The translations under genes were made by a program, and so were the position numbers. From positions 281,339 to 345,338 of the forward strand of contig JAKLLA010000005.1 in NCBI GenBank assembly GCA_023150375.1: DNA of 64,000 nt. Reading direction: 5' to 3'. The notes beneath the pieces are model-generated. The model saw nothing but the letters and a program-made list of their open reading frames with translations. It made no database searches and had not been told where the DNA came from. Positions within the stretch are counted from its first letter, which is position 1. Every line of letters begins with the position of its first letter. The DNA is from Burkholderiaceae bacterium. Its GTDB lineage: Bacteria; Pseudomonadota; Gammaproteobacteria; Burkholderiales; Burkholderiaceae_C. Of this stretch, positions 45,952 to 60,235 are shown piece after piece.

Positions 45952-46812
45952 ATGTCCCTGCCGCCCCGCCCGCCCGCCGACCTGTCCCTCACCGTCGAAC
46001 GCGCCCTGGCCGAGGACATCGGCACCGGCGATGTCACCGCCATGCTGGTGCCGCCCGACCAGCTCGCCACCGCCCGCATCGTCGCGCGCGAGCCGGCGGT
46101 GCTCTGCGGCCAGCCCTGGGTCAACGCGGTGTTCCGCAGCCTCGATCCCACGCTGGTCATCCGCTGGGCCGTGCCCGAGGGCGGCCATGTCGAGGCCGAC
46201 CAGGTGGTCTGCATGATCAACGGCCAGGCCCGCCCGCTGCTCACCGGCGAACGGACCGCGCTGAACTTCCTGCAGACCCTGTCGGGCACCGCCACCGCGG
46301 TGCGCCGCTACGTCGACGCCGTGGCCGGCACGCATTGCCGCATCGTCGACACCCGCAAGACCCTGCCCGGCCTGCGCAACGCGCAGAAGTACGCGGTGGT
46401 CTGCGGCGGCGGGCTGAACCACCGCATCGGCCTGTACGACGGCTTCCTGATCAAGGAAAACCACATCGCCGCCGCCGGCGGCCTGCGACAGGCGATCCAC
46501 AACGCCCGCGCGCTGGGCTTCGAGGTGCCGCTGATGACCGAGGCCGAGACCCTGGACGAGGCCCGCATCGCGCTGGACGAGGACGTCGACCTGCTGCTGG
46601 TGGACGACTTCCCGCTCGAGCAGATCCGCGAGGCCGTGGCCCTGGTGCAGGCCCACCGCGCCTGCGGCGGCAAGACGCTGATCGAGTACTCCGGCGGCGC
46701 CACCCTCGAGACCATCCGCGCCCTGGCCGAGACCGGCGTGGACCGCATCTCGGTGGGCGCGATCACCAAGCACCTGCGGGCGCTGGATCTGTCGATGCGG
46801 GTGTCGGTGTAA
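45952..46812 (+). CDS. nadC: Nicotinate-nucleotide pyrophosphorylase (carboxylating)
   Basis: The quinolinate phosphoribosyltransferase of de novo NAD synthesis. The 286-residue protein has 'LAEDIGTGDVTAMLV', 'GERTALNFLQTLSGTATAVRRYVDAV', the active-site 'DTRKTLPGLRNAQKYAV', 'GGGLNHRIGLYDGFLIKENH', and 'LIEYSGGATLETIRALAETGVDRISVGAIT'. A GACAAT hexamer at 45913-45918 may be its -10 element. No nadA or nadB is adjacent. Confidence 0.95.
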   Translation: MSLPPRPPADLSLTVERALAEDIGTGDVTAMLVPPDQLATARIVAREPAVLCGQPWVNAVFRSLDPTLVIRWAVPEGGHVEADQVVCMINGQARPLLTGERTALNFLQTLSGTATAVRRYVDAVAGTHCRIVDTRKTLPGLRNAQKYAVVCGGGLNHRIGLYDGFLIKENHIAAAGGLRQAIHNARALGFEVPLMTEAETLDEARIALDEDVDLLLVDDFPLEQIREAVALVQAHRACGGKTLIEYSGGATLETIRALAETGVDRISVGAITKHLRALDLSMRVSV

Positions 46813-46848
46813 GGCCTCCGCGGGCTGCTGGCGCGCGCTGCAGGATCT

Positions 46849-47241
46849 TCACCCCTTGCGCCCCTCACCCGCCTCCTGTGCCTGCAGCTGCGCCGCCTCC
46901 TCGTCGGTGAACAGCCGCGAGCGGGTCAGGAAGGCCATGCCCTCCGGGCCTTCGAGGCTGAAGTTGTCGCTGCCCAGGGGAGCCACCAGGGCGTCGATGA
47001 TCAGCTGGGTGTGGCGCCAGTACTCGTACTGGGCGCCGCTCATGTGGAAGGGCACGCCGCCGATCTCGCCCAGGGTGACGTCGGCGGGGCTGAGGCTGAG
47101 TTCGCCTTCGAGATAGCAGTTCGGCGCGCTGTTGTCGCAGCAGCCGCCGGATTGGTAGAACATCAGCCGCGGCCCGTGCTTCGAGCGCAGGCGCTCGATC
47201 AGGGCGAGGGCGGCCGGGGTGGCGGTGACACGCTCGACCAT
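46849..47241 (-). CDS. DUF779 protein, aldehyde-dehydrogenase partner
   Basis: A 130-residue soluble protein. The signature is a cysteine-rich 'FYQSGGCCDNSAPNCYLEGE' followed by 'GVPFHMSGAQYEYWRHTQLIIDAL'. DUF779 genes commonly sit next to acetaldehyde dehydrogenases of the ExaC/AcoD type, as here, but their function is unknown; a metal or redox role is suggested by the cysteines. It starts 86 bp after the dehydrogenase stop, past a terminator-like hairpin. Confidence 0.87.
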   Translation of the reverse strand: MVERVTATPAALALIERLRSKHGPRLMFYQSGGCCDNSAPNCYLEGELSLSPADVTLGEIGGVPFHMSGAQYEYWRHTQLIIDALVAPLGSDNFSLEGPEGMAFLTRSRLFTDEEAAQLQAQEAGEGRKG

Positions 47242-47264
47242 GGCATCTCCGGTTCGTGTCGTTC

Positions 47265-47299
47265 GAAAAGAAAAAAGGGGGCAGTCGCCCGCCCCCTTT
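47265..47299 (-). terminator. Rho-independent terminator or attenuator between aldehyde dehydrogenase and DUF779
   Basis: A 9-bp stem (47274-47282 with 47291-47299) and 8-base loop are followed, on the minus strand, by a T-rich run at 47276-47266. It would stop leftward transcription leaving the dehydrogenase gene. DUF779 starts only 24 bp further on, so the downstream gene would depend on read-through. Confidence 0.75.
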
Positions 47300-47327
47300 C
47301 GCCGCATCCGATCGACCGATGTGTCGA

Positions 47328-48848
<1,521 letters not shown>

Positions 48849-48969
48849 GGGAATGTCTCCTTCGAAGGTCCGACGGGTGTCGGGAACGGGCTGGGGAACA
48901 GGACCAGGAACGGGATTCGCAGTCGTCTCGGGCGCATCGGCCCGATCTGGCCTGCTTGCACACCGGTAC

Positions 48970-48986
48970 TGCAGAGGGCGTGCCTG
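48970..48986 (-). promoter_or_regulatory. Candidate sigma-54 (-24/-12) promoter of the aldehyde dehydrogenase
   Basis: On the minus strand the sequence is CAGGCACGCCCTCTGCA, against a consensus of TGGCACG-N4-TTGC. GG and GC are separated by exactly 10 bases, as required. Transcription would begin near 48959, leaving a leader of about 110 nt. The 375-bp region 48849-49223 holds this site, the palindrome at 49088-49100, and no other gene I can see. Confidence 0.6.
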
Positions 48987-49087
48987 ACCCCCGGTTCGAG
49001 CGGAAAGAGGCCGTTTTCGGTCGGTTCCTGGCCTGGAAACTGCAATCGGACACGGTCGTCGCCGACCGCCTGCGGGGCAGCTGTCTC

Positions 49088-49100
49088 GCTGTGACACAGC
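49088..49100. promoter_or_regulatory. 13-bp palindrome, possible activator binding site
   Basis: GCTGTGACACAGC is a perfect odd-centred palindrome about 110 bp upstream of the sigma-54 promoter candidate and 124 bp upstream of the regulator start. The distance is typical of an upstream activating sequence for an enhancer-binding protein. Binding by the adjacent regulator is inference. Confidence 0.45.
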
Positions 49101-49223
49101 ACCCCTCGTCGGACCACGCGCGACCCGCTGCCACCGCCTCGGGAAGCCCCTTTTGAAATGGCTTGCATAGGTGTTGCAGCGCGGCACAGGCAGACGCACA
49201 AGCACACAGTGGAGCAGACCGAC

Positions 49224-51287
49224 ATGGCCGACCTGTCCGACCCGCAGTCCCCTTCCGCCCCCGGCTCCCGGCAGGGGGCGGCACGCCTGCGCGCCGCGCG
49301 CCGCGCCGTGATCGAATCAGGCGGCCGCATCGACACCCCGCTGACGCAGCTCGATCCCCGCCTGGCGCGTTCCTGGCTGCGCAGCAGCCGCACCGGCCTG
49401 ACGCCCGAGGGCCGCGGCGGCGCAGTGGCCCACGCCTCGGCCGCGCAGCTGGCGCGTGCGCTGGACCAGCAACGCAACTTCGTGGCGCATGCCGGCCCGG
49501 TGATGGAGTACCTGTTCGAGCAGACCCGCGACAGCGGCTCGATGGTGATCCTGGCCGATGCCCGCGGCATGCTGCTGCACGCGCTGGGCGACCCGGGCTT
49601 CATGGACCGGGCCGGCCGGGTGGCACTGCGCCCCGGCGCGGTCTGGCACGAGCAGATGCGAGGCACCAACGCGATCGGCACCACCCTGGCCGACCGCACG
49701 GCCACCGTGATCCGCGGCGCCGAGCATTACCTGGACCGCAACGCCTTCCTGAGCTGCGCGGCCGCGCCGATCCTCGATCCGGGCGGCGAGCTGCTGGGCG
49801 TGCTGGACATCTCCGGCGACCAGCGCGCCAGCCATCCGCACACGCTGGGCCTGGTGCGCGCCGGTGCGGGCATGATCGAGCAGCGCCTGTTCGACACCCG
49901 CCACCACGACGCGCTGCGGCTGCGCTTCCACCGCCATGCGGAGGGCATCGCCACCCTCACCGAGGGCCTGCTGGCCCTGTCGCCGGACGGCTGGCTGCTC
50001 GGCGCCAACGCGGCAGCGCGTGAATGGCTGGGGCTGCGCGGGCGCGATCTGCAGGGCGTGCGGCTCGACGCCGTGTTCGACCTGGGTCCGGCCGAATGGC
50101 GCCAATGGCGCCGGCAGGGCGACCCCGGCCCACGCCGGCTGCACAGCCCCGCGCACGGCTGGACCTGGGCGCGGCTGGAGGCCTCGCCGCTGACGCTCGA
50201 AGGTGTCGCGCGCACCGTGCTCGCCACCGCGGCGCTGCCGGCCGTGCCGGCCGGGCAGGCCTCGGCCGCCCCATCGGTCGGTCTGGCCGGCCCCGGTGCG
50301 CCGGCCCCTTCGGCCCGCAGCGGCACTGCGGCGGTCGATCCACTCGAACGCTTCGCCCTGGGCGACCCGCGCCTGCAGCGCGCCGTGGAGCGTGCCCGCC
50401 GCCTGCGCGGCCAGGGCATCGCGCTGCTGCTGCAGGGGGAGAGCGGTGTCGGCAAGGAGCACTTCGCGCAGGCCTGGCACGCCGGGCGGCCGGGCCGCTT
50501 CGTCACCCTTCGCTGTGCGGGGGCGGCCGACGGCCGTCTCGACGAGCTGCTGGCCTGGCTGGCCGGCCAGGGCGGGGCGGCCGGCCACACGCTCTTCCTG
50601 GACGGCGTCGACGAACTGCCGGCGCCGCAACAGCAGCGCCTGTTGCTGCAGCTCATCGAGGACGACGCGGCGGGCGCCGGCGGCCCCGCAGCCACCGCCC
50701 GGCTCGGCCACGACGTGGCGCTGGTGGCCAGCACCCGCCGGCCCCTGGCCATGGAGGTGGCCGCCGGCCGCTTCCGCGAGGACCTGCTGCACCGCCTGAA
50801 CGGCCTGCTGCTGACCCTGCCCCCCTTGCGCGAGCGCGAGGACCTGCCGCGCCTGCTGGCCCGGATGCTGGCCGAGCTCTCGCCCACGCGGCCATGCCGG
50901 CTGGCCCCGGCCGTGGCCGCGGCCTTTGCCCGGGCCCGCTGGCCGGGCAACCTGCGCCAGCTGCACAACGTGCTGCGCAGCGCGCTGCTGCTCCTGGACG
51001 ACGATGCGGCGCAGATCGACTGGGCGCAGCTGCCCGACGATCTGGTCGAGGAGCTGTGCGCCAGCACCGAGGCCCCGAGCGAACCCCGCGAGCCGGCCCC
51101 GCCGCCGCTGCCCGACCGGCTGGACCGGGTCACCGCCCAGGCGATCGAGCGGGTCATCGTCGAGACCGGCGGCAACCTCTCGGAGGCCGCACGCCGCCTG
51201 GGCATCGGCCGGGCCACGCTGTACCGGCACCTGCAGCGGCGCCGCGGCAAGGTGCCCGGATCAGCGCCTGGATCAGCGGCCGGCTGA
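49224..51287 (+). CDS. AcoR-like regulator with degenerate AAA+ domain and Fis-type HTH
   Basis: A 687-residue regulator of the AcoR group. The N-terminal GAF-like domain carries '[26 protein letters not shown]', and a PAS-like segment follows ('[26 protein letters not shown]'). The central AAA+ domain has Walker A 'GESGVGKE' (about 405-412) and the Arg-finger region '[14 protein letters not shown]'. However, the GAFTGA loop that contacts sigma-54 is missing, and Walker B reads 'LFLDGVDEL', with glycine 461 replacing the glutamate. The C-terminus is a Fis-type helix-turn-helix ('[22 protein letters not shown]'). The ATG at 49224 (MADLSDP) has GGAG upstream. It diverges from the aldehyde dehydrogenase, its likely target. 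Confidence 0.85.
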   Translation: MADLSDPQSPSAPGSRQGAARLRAARRAVIESGGRIDTPLTQLDPRLARSWLRSSRTGLTPEGRGGAVAHASAAQLARALDQQRNFVAHAGPVMEYLFEQTRDSGSMVILADARGMLLHALGDPGFMDRAGRVALRPGAVWHEQMRGTNAIGTTLADRTATVIRGAEHYLDRNAFLSCAAAPILDPGGELLGVLDISGDQRASHPHTLGLVRAGAGMIEQRLFDTRHHDALRLRFHRHAEGIATLTEGLLALSPDGWLLGANAAAREWLGLRGRDLQGVRLDAVFDLGPAEWRQWRRQGDPGPRRLHSPAHGWTWARLEASPLTLEGVARTVLATAALPAVPAGQASAAPSVGLAGPGAPAPSARSGTAAVDPLERFALGDPRLQRAVERARRLRGQGIALLLQGESGVGKEHFAQAWHAGRPGRFVTLRCAGAADGRLDELLAWLAGQGGAAGHTLFLDGVDELPAPQQQRLLLQLIEDDAAGAGGPAATARLGHDVALVASTRRPLAMEVAAGRFREDLLHRLNGLLLTLPPLREREDLPRLLARMLAELSPTRPCRLAPAVAAAFARARWPGNLRQLHNVLRSALLLLDDDAAQIDWAQLPDDLVEELCASTEAPSEPREPAPPPLPDRLDRVTAQAIERVIVETGGNLSEAARRLGIGRATLYRHLQRRRGKVPGSAPGSAAG

Positions 51288-51358
51288 GCGGTCCGAGGCG
51301 AGCGCCGACGCGGCCCGGGCCGCGCCTGCACCTCGGCCGATTCCGGCGACCGCGCCGG

Positions 51359-55393
<4,035 letters not shown>

Positions 55394-55535
55394 GCGTGGG
55401 ATTCCCGTGAGCCTGAGGCGGGCAAAGCGGGAATTTTAGGCGAGCGGCCCCACCAGGGCGGCACCGCGGTTGCACCACGGCCCGACGCCGGCCCCAGGCC
55501 AGCTGCGCCAGGGGGTGGATGTGATAATCAGCCCC

Positions 55536-56345
55536 ATGTCGATCACGATCAAGAACGAAGCGGACATCGCCGCGATGCGCGTGGCCTGCCGCCTGGCCGC
55601 CGAGGTGCTGGATTACCTGGCCCCCCACGTGAAGCCGGGCATCACCACCAACCAAATCGACCGGCTCGCGCACGACTACATGGTCGACGTGCAGCAGTGC
55701 GTGCCCGCGCCGCTGAACTACGCGCCGCCGGGCTACAAGCCCTACCCGAAGTCGATCTGCACCTCGATCAACCATCAGGTCTGCCACGGCATCCCGAACG
55801 ACAAGCCGCTGAAGAACGGCGACATCGTCAACGTCGACATCACCACGATCAAGGACGGCTGGCACGGCGACACCAGCCGCATGTTCATCGTCGGCGAGGG
55901 CTCGATCGCCGCGAAGCGGCTCTGCCAGCTGACCTACGAGGCGATGTGGAAGGGCATCGTCAAGGTGCGCCCGGGCGCGCGCCTGGGCGACATCGGCCAC
56001 GCCATCCAGACCTTCGCCGAGAACCACGGCCTGTCGGTGGTGCGCGAGTTCTGCGGCCACGGCATCGGGCGCAAGTTCCACGAGGAGCCGCAGGTGCTGC
56101 ACTACGGCCGCCCCGGCACGCTGGACGTGCTGCAGCCGGGCATGATCTTCACGATCGAGCCGATGATCAACGCCGGCCGGCGCGACATCAAGGAGTCCGG
56201 CGACGGCTGGACCATCGTCACCAAGGACCGCTCGCTGTCGGCACAGTGGGAGCACACCGTGGTCGTCACCGAGACCGGCTACGAGGTGCTGACCGTCTCG
56301 CCGGGCATGCCGGCGATCCCCGCCTTCGTCACGGCGGAGGCCTGA
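55536..56345 (+). CDS. map: Methionine aminopeptidase, type I
   Basis: It removes the initiator methionine. The 269-residue enzyme has the five metal ligands in 'VNVDITTIKDGWHGDTSRMF' (two Asp), 'GHGIGRKFHEEPQVLHY' (His), 'FTIEPMI' (Glu) and 'WEHTVVVTETG' (Glu). An extended -10-like TGTGATAAT (55520-55528) ends seven bases before the ATG, so the mRNA may have almost no leader. glnD follows 58 bp downstream on the same strand, as in E. coli (map-glnD). Confidence 0.95.
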   Translation: MSITIKNEADIAAMRVACRLAAEVLDYLAPHVKPGITTNQIDRLAHDYMVDVQQCVPAPLNYAPPGYKPYPKSICTSINHQVCHGIPNDKPLKNGDIVNVDITTIKDGWHGDTSRMFIVGEGSIAAKRLCQLTYEAMWKGIVKVRPGARLGDIGHAIQTFAENHGLSVVREFCGHGIGRKFHEEPQVLHYGRPGTLDVLQPGMIFTIEPMINAGRRDIKESGDGWTIVTKDRSLSAQWEHTVVVTETGYEVLTVSPGMPAIPAFVTAEA

Positions 56346-56403
56346 GGCGTGGCGCCCGCCGCGCTCCGCCCGCCGCCCGGACGTCATCCCCGCGGAGGCC
56401 GGC

Positions 56404-58983
56404 ATGCTTGACCTGGGCGCACTGCGCAGCGAGCTGCGCGAGCGCCGCCGGGCGCTGATCGAGGGCTTCCGCCACGCGCGGCCGACGGTAGAGGCCGCCG
56501 TGCGGCTGGTGCGCCAGCTCAGCCGCGAGGTCGATGCCACGCTGCAGCAGCTCTGGGAGGGCTCCACCCTGCCGCGCGGCGCGGCCCTGGTGGCCGTGGG
56601 CGGCTACGGGCGCGGCGAGCTCTTCCCCTACTCCGATGTCGATGTGCTGCTGCTGCTGGCCGACGCCCCGGCCGGCGACGCGGCGGCCGCGGCCGAGGCC
56701 GGCGAGTCCGTCTCGGCCTTCATCACCGCCTGCTGGGACGTCGGCCTCGAGATCGGCTCGAGCGTGCGCAGCGTGGCCGACTGCGTGCGCGAAGCCCAGT
56801 CCGACGTCACGGTGCAGACCGCGATGCTCGAGGCGCGCTTCCTGACCGGCTCTCGGCGGCTGTTCGACGAGTTCCGCCGCGCCACCCGGGAGGTGCTCGA
56901 CCCGGTGGCCTTCCTGCGCGCCAAGTCGCTGGAGATGGAGCAGCGCCACGTCAAGTACGAGAACACGCCCTACTCCCTCGAGCCCAACTGCAAGGAAAGC
57001 CCCGGCGGCCTGCGCGACCTGCAGGTGCTGCGCTGGGTGGCCCTGGCCGCCGGGCTGGGCCGCTCCTGGCGCGAGATGGCCAGCACCGGCCTGATCACCC
57101 CCTTCGAGGTGCGCCAGCTGCAGCGCAACGAGGGCCTGCTCAAGCTGATCCGCGCCCGCCTGCACGCCGTGGCCGGGCGGCGCGAGGACCGGCTGATCTT
57201 CGACCTGCAGACCGCCGTGGCCGAGAGCTTCGGCTACGTGCACACGGCCGAGCGCCGCGCCAGCGAGGCGCTGATGCGGCGCTACTACTGGGCCGCCAAG
57301 GCGGTGGCGCAGCTCAACCAGATCCTGATGCTCAACATCGAGGAGCGCGTCAACGGCTCGCAGGACGCGCCGATGCGCCCGATCGACGCGCGCTTCTTCG
57401 ACCGCGGCGGCCTGCTCGAGGTGGCCAGCGACGACCTCTACCAGCAGGATCCGCACGCCATCCTCGAGACCTTCCTGACCTACCAGCGCACCCCCGGCAT
57501 GCAGGGCCTGTCGGTGCGCACGCTGCGTGCGCTCTACAACGCGCGCGAGTACATGGACGCCGCTTTCCGGGCCGACCCGGAGAACCGCCGCCTGTTCATG
57601 GAGATCCTGAAACAGCCGCAGGGCCAGACCCATGTGCTGCGGCTGATGAACAACAGCTCGGTGCTGGGGCGCTACCTCTGGGTGTTCCGCCGCATCGTCG
57701 GGCAGATGCAGCACGACCTGTTCCACGTCTACACCGTGGACCAGCACATCCTGATGGTCGTGCGCAACATGCGGCGCTTCTTCATTCCGGAGCACACGCA
57801 CGAGTACCCCTTCTGCTCGCAGCTGGCCGCGCACTGGGACAAGCCCTGGCTGCTCTACGTGGCCGCGCTGTTCCACGACGTGGCCAAGGGGCGCGGCGGC
57901 GACCACTCCGAGCTCGGCGCGGTGGAGGTGCGGCGCTTCTGCCGTGACCATGGCCTCGAGCGCGAGGATGCCCGGCTGATCGAGTTCCTGGTCAAGGAAC
58001 ACCTGACCATGTCGCGCGTGGCGCAGAAGGAGGACCTCTCCGACCCCGAGGTCATCCAGGCCTTCGCCCGCCTGGTGCGCGACCCGCGCCGCCTCACCGG
58101 CCTGTACCTGCTGTCGGTGGCCGACATCCGCGGCACCAGCCCGAAGGTCTGGAACGCCTGGAAGGGCAAGCTGCTCGAGGACCTGTTCCGCGCCACGCTG
58201 CGCGCCCTGGGCGGCGCCCGGCCGAACATGGACGCCGAGATCGAGCTGCGCCAGCAGGAGGCGCGCCAGATGCTCGCGCTGCACTCCATGCTGCCCGGCG
58301 CCGAGGGCACGCTGTGGCAGACCCTGGACCTGAACTACTTCGTGCGCCACGACAGCGGCGAGATCGCCTGGCACGCCCGGGCGCTGAACCGCCGCGTCGA
58401 CACCCGCGAGCCGGTGGTCAGCGCCCGCCTGTCGCCGGTGGGCGAAGGCCTGCAGGTGCTGGTCTACGCGCCCGACCGCGCCGACCTGTTCGCGCGCATC
58501 TGCGGCTACTTCGACAGCGCGCACTTCAGCATCCTGGACGCGCGCATCCACACCACCCGCGCCGGCTACGCGCTGGACACCTTCCAGGTCATCACGGCGC
58601 ACATCAACCAGGCCTACCGCGACCTGATCGCCCTGGTGGAGAACCAGCTCGCCGCCGCGCTGGACACCACCGGGCCGCTGCCCGAGCCGAGCCGCGGGCG
58701 GCTGTCGCGCCGGGTCAAGTCCTTCCCGATCCCGCCACGCGTGCAGCTGCGCCCGGACGAGCGGGCCCAGCGCTGGCTGCTCTCGGTGTCGGCCAGCGAC
58801 CGCTCCGGCCTGCTCTACTGCATCGCCCGCGTGATCGCGCAGCACCACCTGAACCTGCAGCTGGCCAAGATCAGCACACTGGGCGAGCGGGTGGAAGACA
58901 CCTTCCTGATCGACGGCCCGGCGCTGCAGCACAACCGCGGCCAGATCGCCTTCGAGACCGAGCTGCTCGAGGCGCTGGCCTGA
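56404..58983 (+). CDS. glnD: PII uridylyltransferase / uridylyl-removing enzyme
   Basis: The nitrogen-status sensor that adds UMP to, or removes it from, PII proteins in response to glutamine. The 859-residue protein has the nucleotidyltransferase site 'VAVGGYGRGELFPYSDVDVLLLL', the GlnD central region ('ENTPYSLEPNCKESPGGLRDLQVLRW'), an HD domain ('VAALFHDVAKGRGGDHSELGA'), and two C-terminal ACT domains ('LQVLVYAPDRADLFARICGYF', 'LLSVSASDRSGLLYCIARVI'). GGAGG precedes the ATG. It follows map closely. Confidence 0.95.
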   Translation: MLDLGALRSELRERRRALIEGFRHARPTVEAAVRLVRQLSREVDATLQQLWEGSTLPRGAALVAVGGYGRGELFPYSDVDVLLLLADAPAGDAAAAAEAGESVSAFITACWDVGLEIGSSVRSVADCVREAQSDVTVQTAMLEARFLTGSRRLFDEFRRATREVLDPVAFLRAKSLEMEQRHVKYENTPYSLEPNCKESPGGLRDLQVLRWVALAAGLGRSWREMASTGLITPFEVRQLQRNEGLLKLIRARLHAVAGRREDRLIFDLQTAVAESFGYVHTAERRASEALMRRYYWAAKAVAQLNQILMLNIEERVNGSQDAPMRPIDARFFDRGGLLEVASDDLYQQDPHAILETFLTYQRTPGMQGLSVRTLRALYNAREYMDAAFRADPENRRLFMEILKQPQGQTHVLRLMNNSSVLGRYLWVFRRIVGQMQHDLFHVYTVDQHILMVVRNMRRFFIPEHTHEYPFCSQLAAHWDKPWLLYVAALFHDVAKGRGGDHSELGAVEVRRFCRDHGLEREDARLIEFLVKEHLTMSRVAQKEDLSDPEVIQAFARLVRDPRRLTGLYLLSVADIRGTSPKVWNAWKGKLLEDLFRATLRALGGARPNMDAEIELRQQEARQMLALHSMLPGAEGTLWQTLDLNYFVRHDSGEIAWHARALNRRVDTREPVVSARLSPVGEGLQVLVYAPDRADLFARICGYFDSAHFSILDARIHTTRAGYALDTFQVITAHINQAYRDLIALVENQLAAALDTTGPLPEPSRGRLSRRVKSFPIPPRVQLRPDERAQRWLLSVSASDRSGLLYCIARVIAQHHLNLQLAKISTLGERVEDTFLIDGPALQHNRGQIAFETELLEALA

Positions 58984-59038
58984 GAACCTGAGGCGCGCAG
59001 GGCCCACACGGGCCGCCGGCACCCGCCGGCCGGGCGGC

Positions 59039-60004
59039 TCAGCCGTCGTTGGCGGCGCCGCCGCGGCGCGCGTGGCCCGGGCCCGCGCCGCTGTCTTCGG
59101 GCGCCTGCTGCGCCCCGGCCAGGGCCAGCTGCAGCAGGGTCTCCGGATGCTGGGCCTGCAGCGGATGCAGCGCCAGCCCGCAGGCCGCCTCCACCCGCAC
59201 CGGCTGGCCGGCAAAGCTCAGCGGTGCGTGCAGCGCCCGCAGCAGCTTGTCCACCACCTTGCGGGCATCCTGCGGCGCATCCAGCCTTGTCAGCAGCACC
59301 GCGAAGCGGTCGCCATCCAGCGTGGCCACCACGTCGCTGGCGCGCAGACCGGCGCGCAGCCGCACCGCCAGCTTGCGCCGCAGCGTCGGTGCGGCCGCCA
59401 CGCCCAGGCTGGCGTCGCAGCCGAACAGCCCCTCCAGCCGGAACACCGCCAGCGCCATCGGCGCCGGCTCGCGCTCACGCAGGGCGCAGAGCTGGTGCAT
59501 CAGCTCCATCAGCTGCGTGCGGTTGGGCAGCCCGGTTTCCAGGTCGATCGACCAGGCCCGCCGCACGTCCTCCTGCTGCTGCCAGCGCCGCAGCGCCAGG
59601 CAGGCCGCCCGGGCCAGCTCGGCATCGTCGCAGCGCTCGCGCGGCAGCACGTCCTGCACGCCGGCACGCAGCCAGGCCCAGGCCTGGACACGCGTGGGCG
59701 CCGCCGCGACCACCACCACGGCGCAGCGGCGCACGGCCACCGCCAGGCCCGGCCAGTCCAGCAGGGCATCGGGCAAGGCCGTCGTGTCGACCACCAGCAC
59801 CTGCGGCGCGCCCTCCCCCTCCAGCGCCTGCGCGGCCGACTCCAGCGTGGCACCGAAGCGCCACTGCAGCGGCCCGAAGGCCTCGCTCTCGGTCATGGAA
59901 GAACGGCGGCCGATGCACAGCACCTGCAGCGGAGAAACATCGGTGATGTCGGGAAAGGTGGCCATGTCATCCAGCAGCGCAACCAGACGCGGCGCGCAAC
60001 GCAT
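59039..60004 (-). CDS. Degenerate GGDEF-domain protein with receiver-like N-terminus
   Basis: A protein of about 321 residues. The N-terminal ~135 residues have receiver-like alternating strands and helices ('LQVLCIGRR', 'PQVLVVDTT', 'CAVVVVAAAPTR', 'LRAGVQDVLPRE'), with no obvious phospho-acceptor set. The C-terminal part starts like a GGDEF domain ('SIDLETGLPNRTQLMELMHQL'), but the signature reads 'LDGDRFAVLL' instead of GG(D/E)EF, and no RxxD inhibitory site is clear. It is probably not an active diguanylate cyclase, and may bind nucleotide or a partner. The start is uncertain: ATG 60004, GTG 60010 or ATG 59965. It is convergent with glnD. Confidence 0.75.
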   Translation of the reverse strand: MRCAPRLVALLDDMATFPDITDVSPLQVLCIGRRSSMTESEAFGPLQWRFGATLESAAQALEGEGAPQVLVVDTTALPDALLDWPGLAVAVRRCAVVVVAAAPTRVQAWAWLRAGVQDVLPRERCDDAELARAACLALRRWQQQEDVRRAWSIDLETGLPNRTQLMELMHQLCALREREPAPMALAVFRLEGLFGCDASLGVAAAPTLRRKLAVRLRAGLRASDVVATLDGDRFAVLLTRLDAPQDARKVVDKLLRALHAPLSFAGQPVRVEAACGLALHPLQAQHPETLLQLALAGAQQAPEDSGAGPGHARRGGAANDG

Positions 60005-60235
60005 TGTCACATCCCGGGATCATGCGCCCGGACGCTTCGCCTGGCCATCGGGCGAGTGCCGCTGCGGTGGTGGGGGGATGGCGGGTGTGACGGGATGCGC
60101 GGGTTCGAGGGGAGCTGCAGTTGCGCATCCTTTGCGGCTCCGGAGGTCAGGCCTAAAGGACCTACGGGAAAGGTCAGCAGAATGCCGTCGCATCAGGGGG
60201 AGCAAGAAGGTGCAGATCGTCCCGTCCAGATCGAG

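Noticed and set aside
49159..49178. A plus-strand sigma-54 promoter for the AcoR-like gene (TGGC...TTGCA)
   Set aside because: The GG-to-GC spacing is 14 rather than 10 bases.
60011..60235. Gene or attachment site between the degenerate GGDEF gene and the helicase
   Set aside because: No credible frame, tRNA or direct repeat is visible; there are only short GC-rich imperfect repeats.
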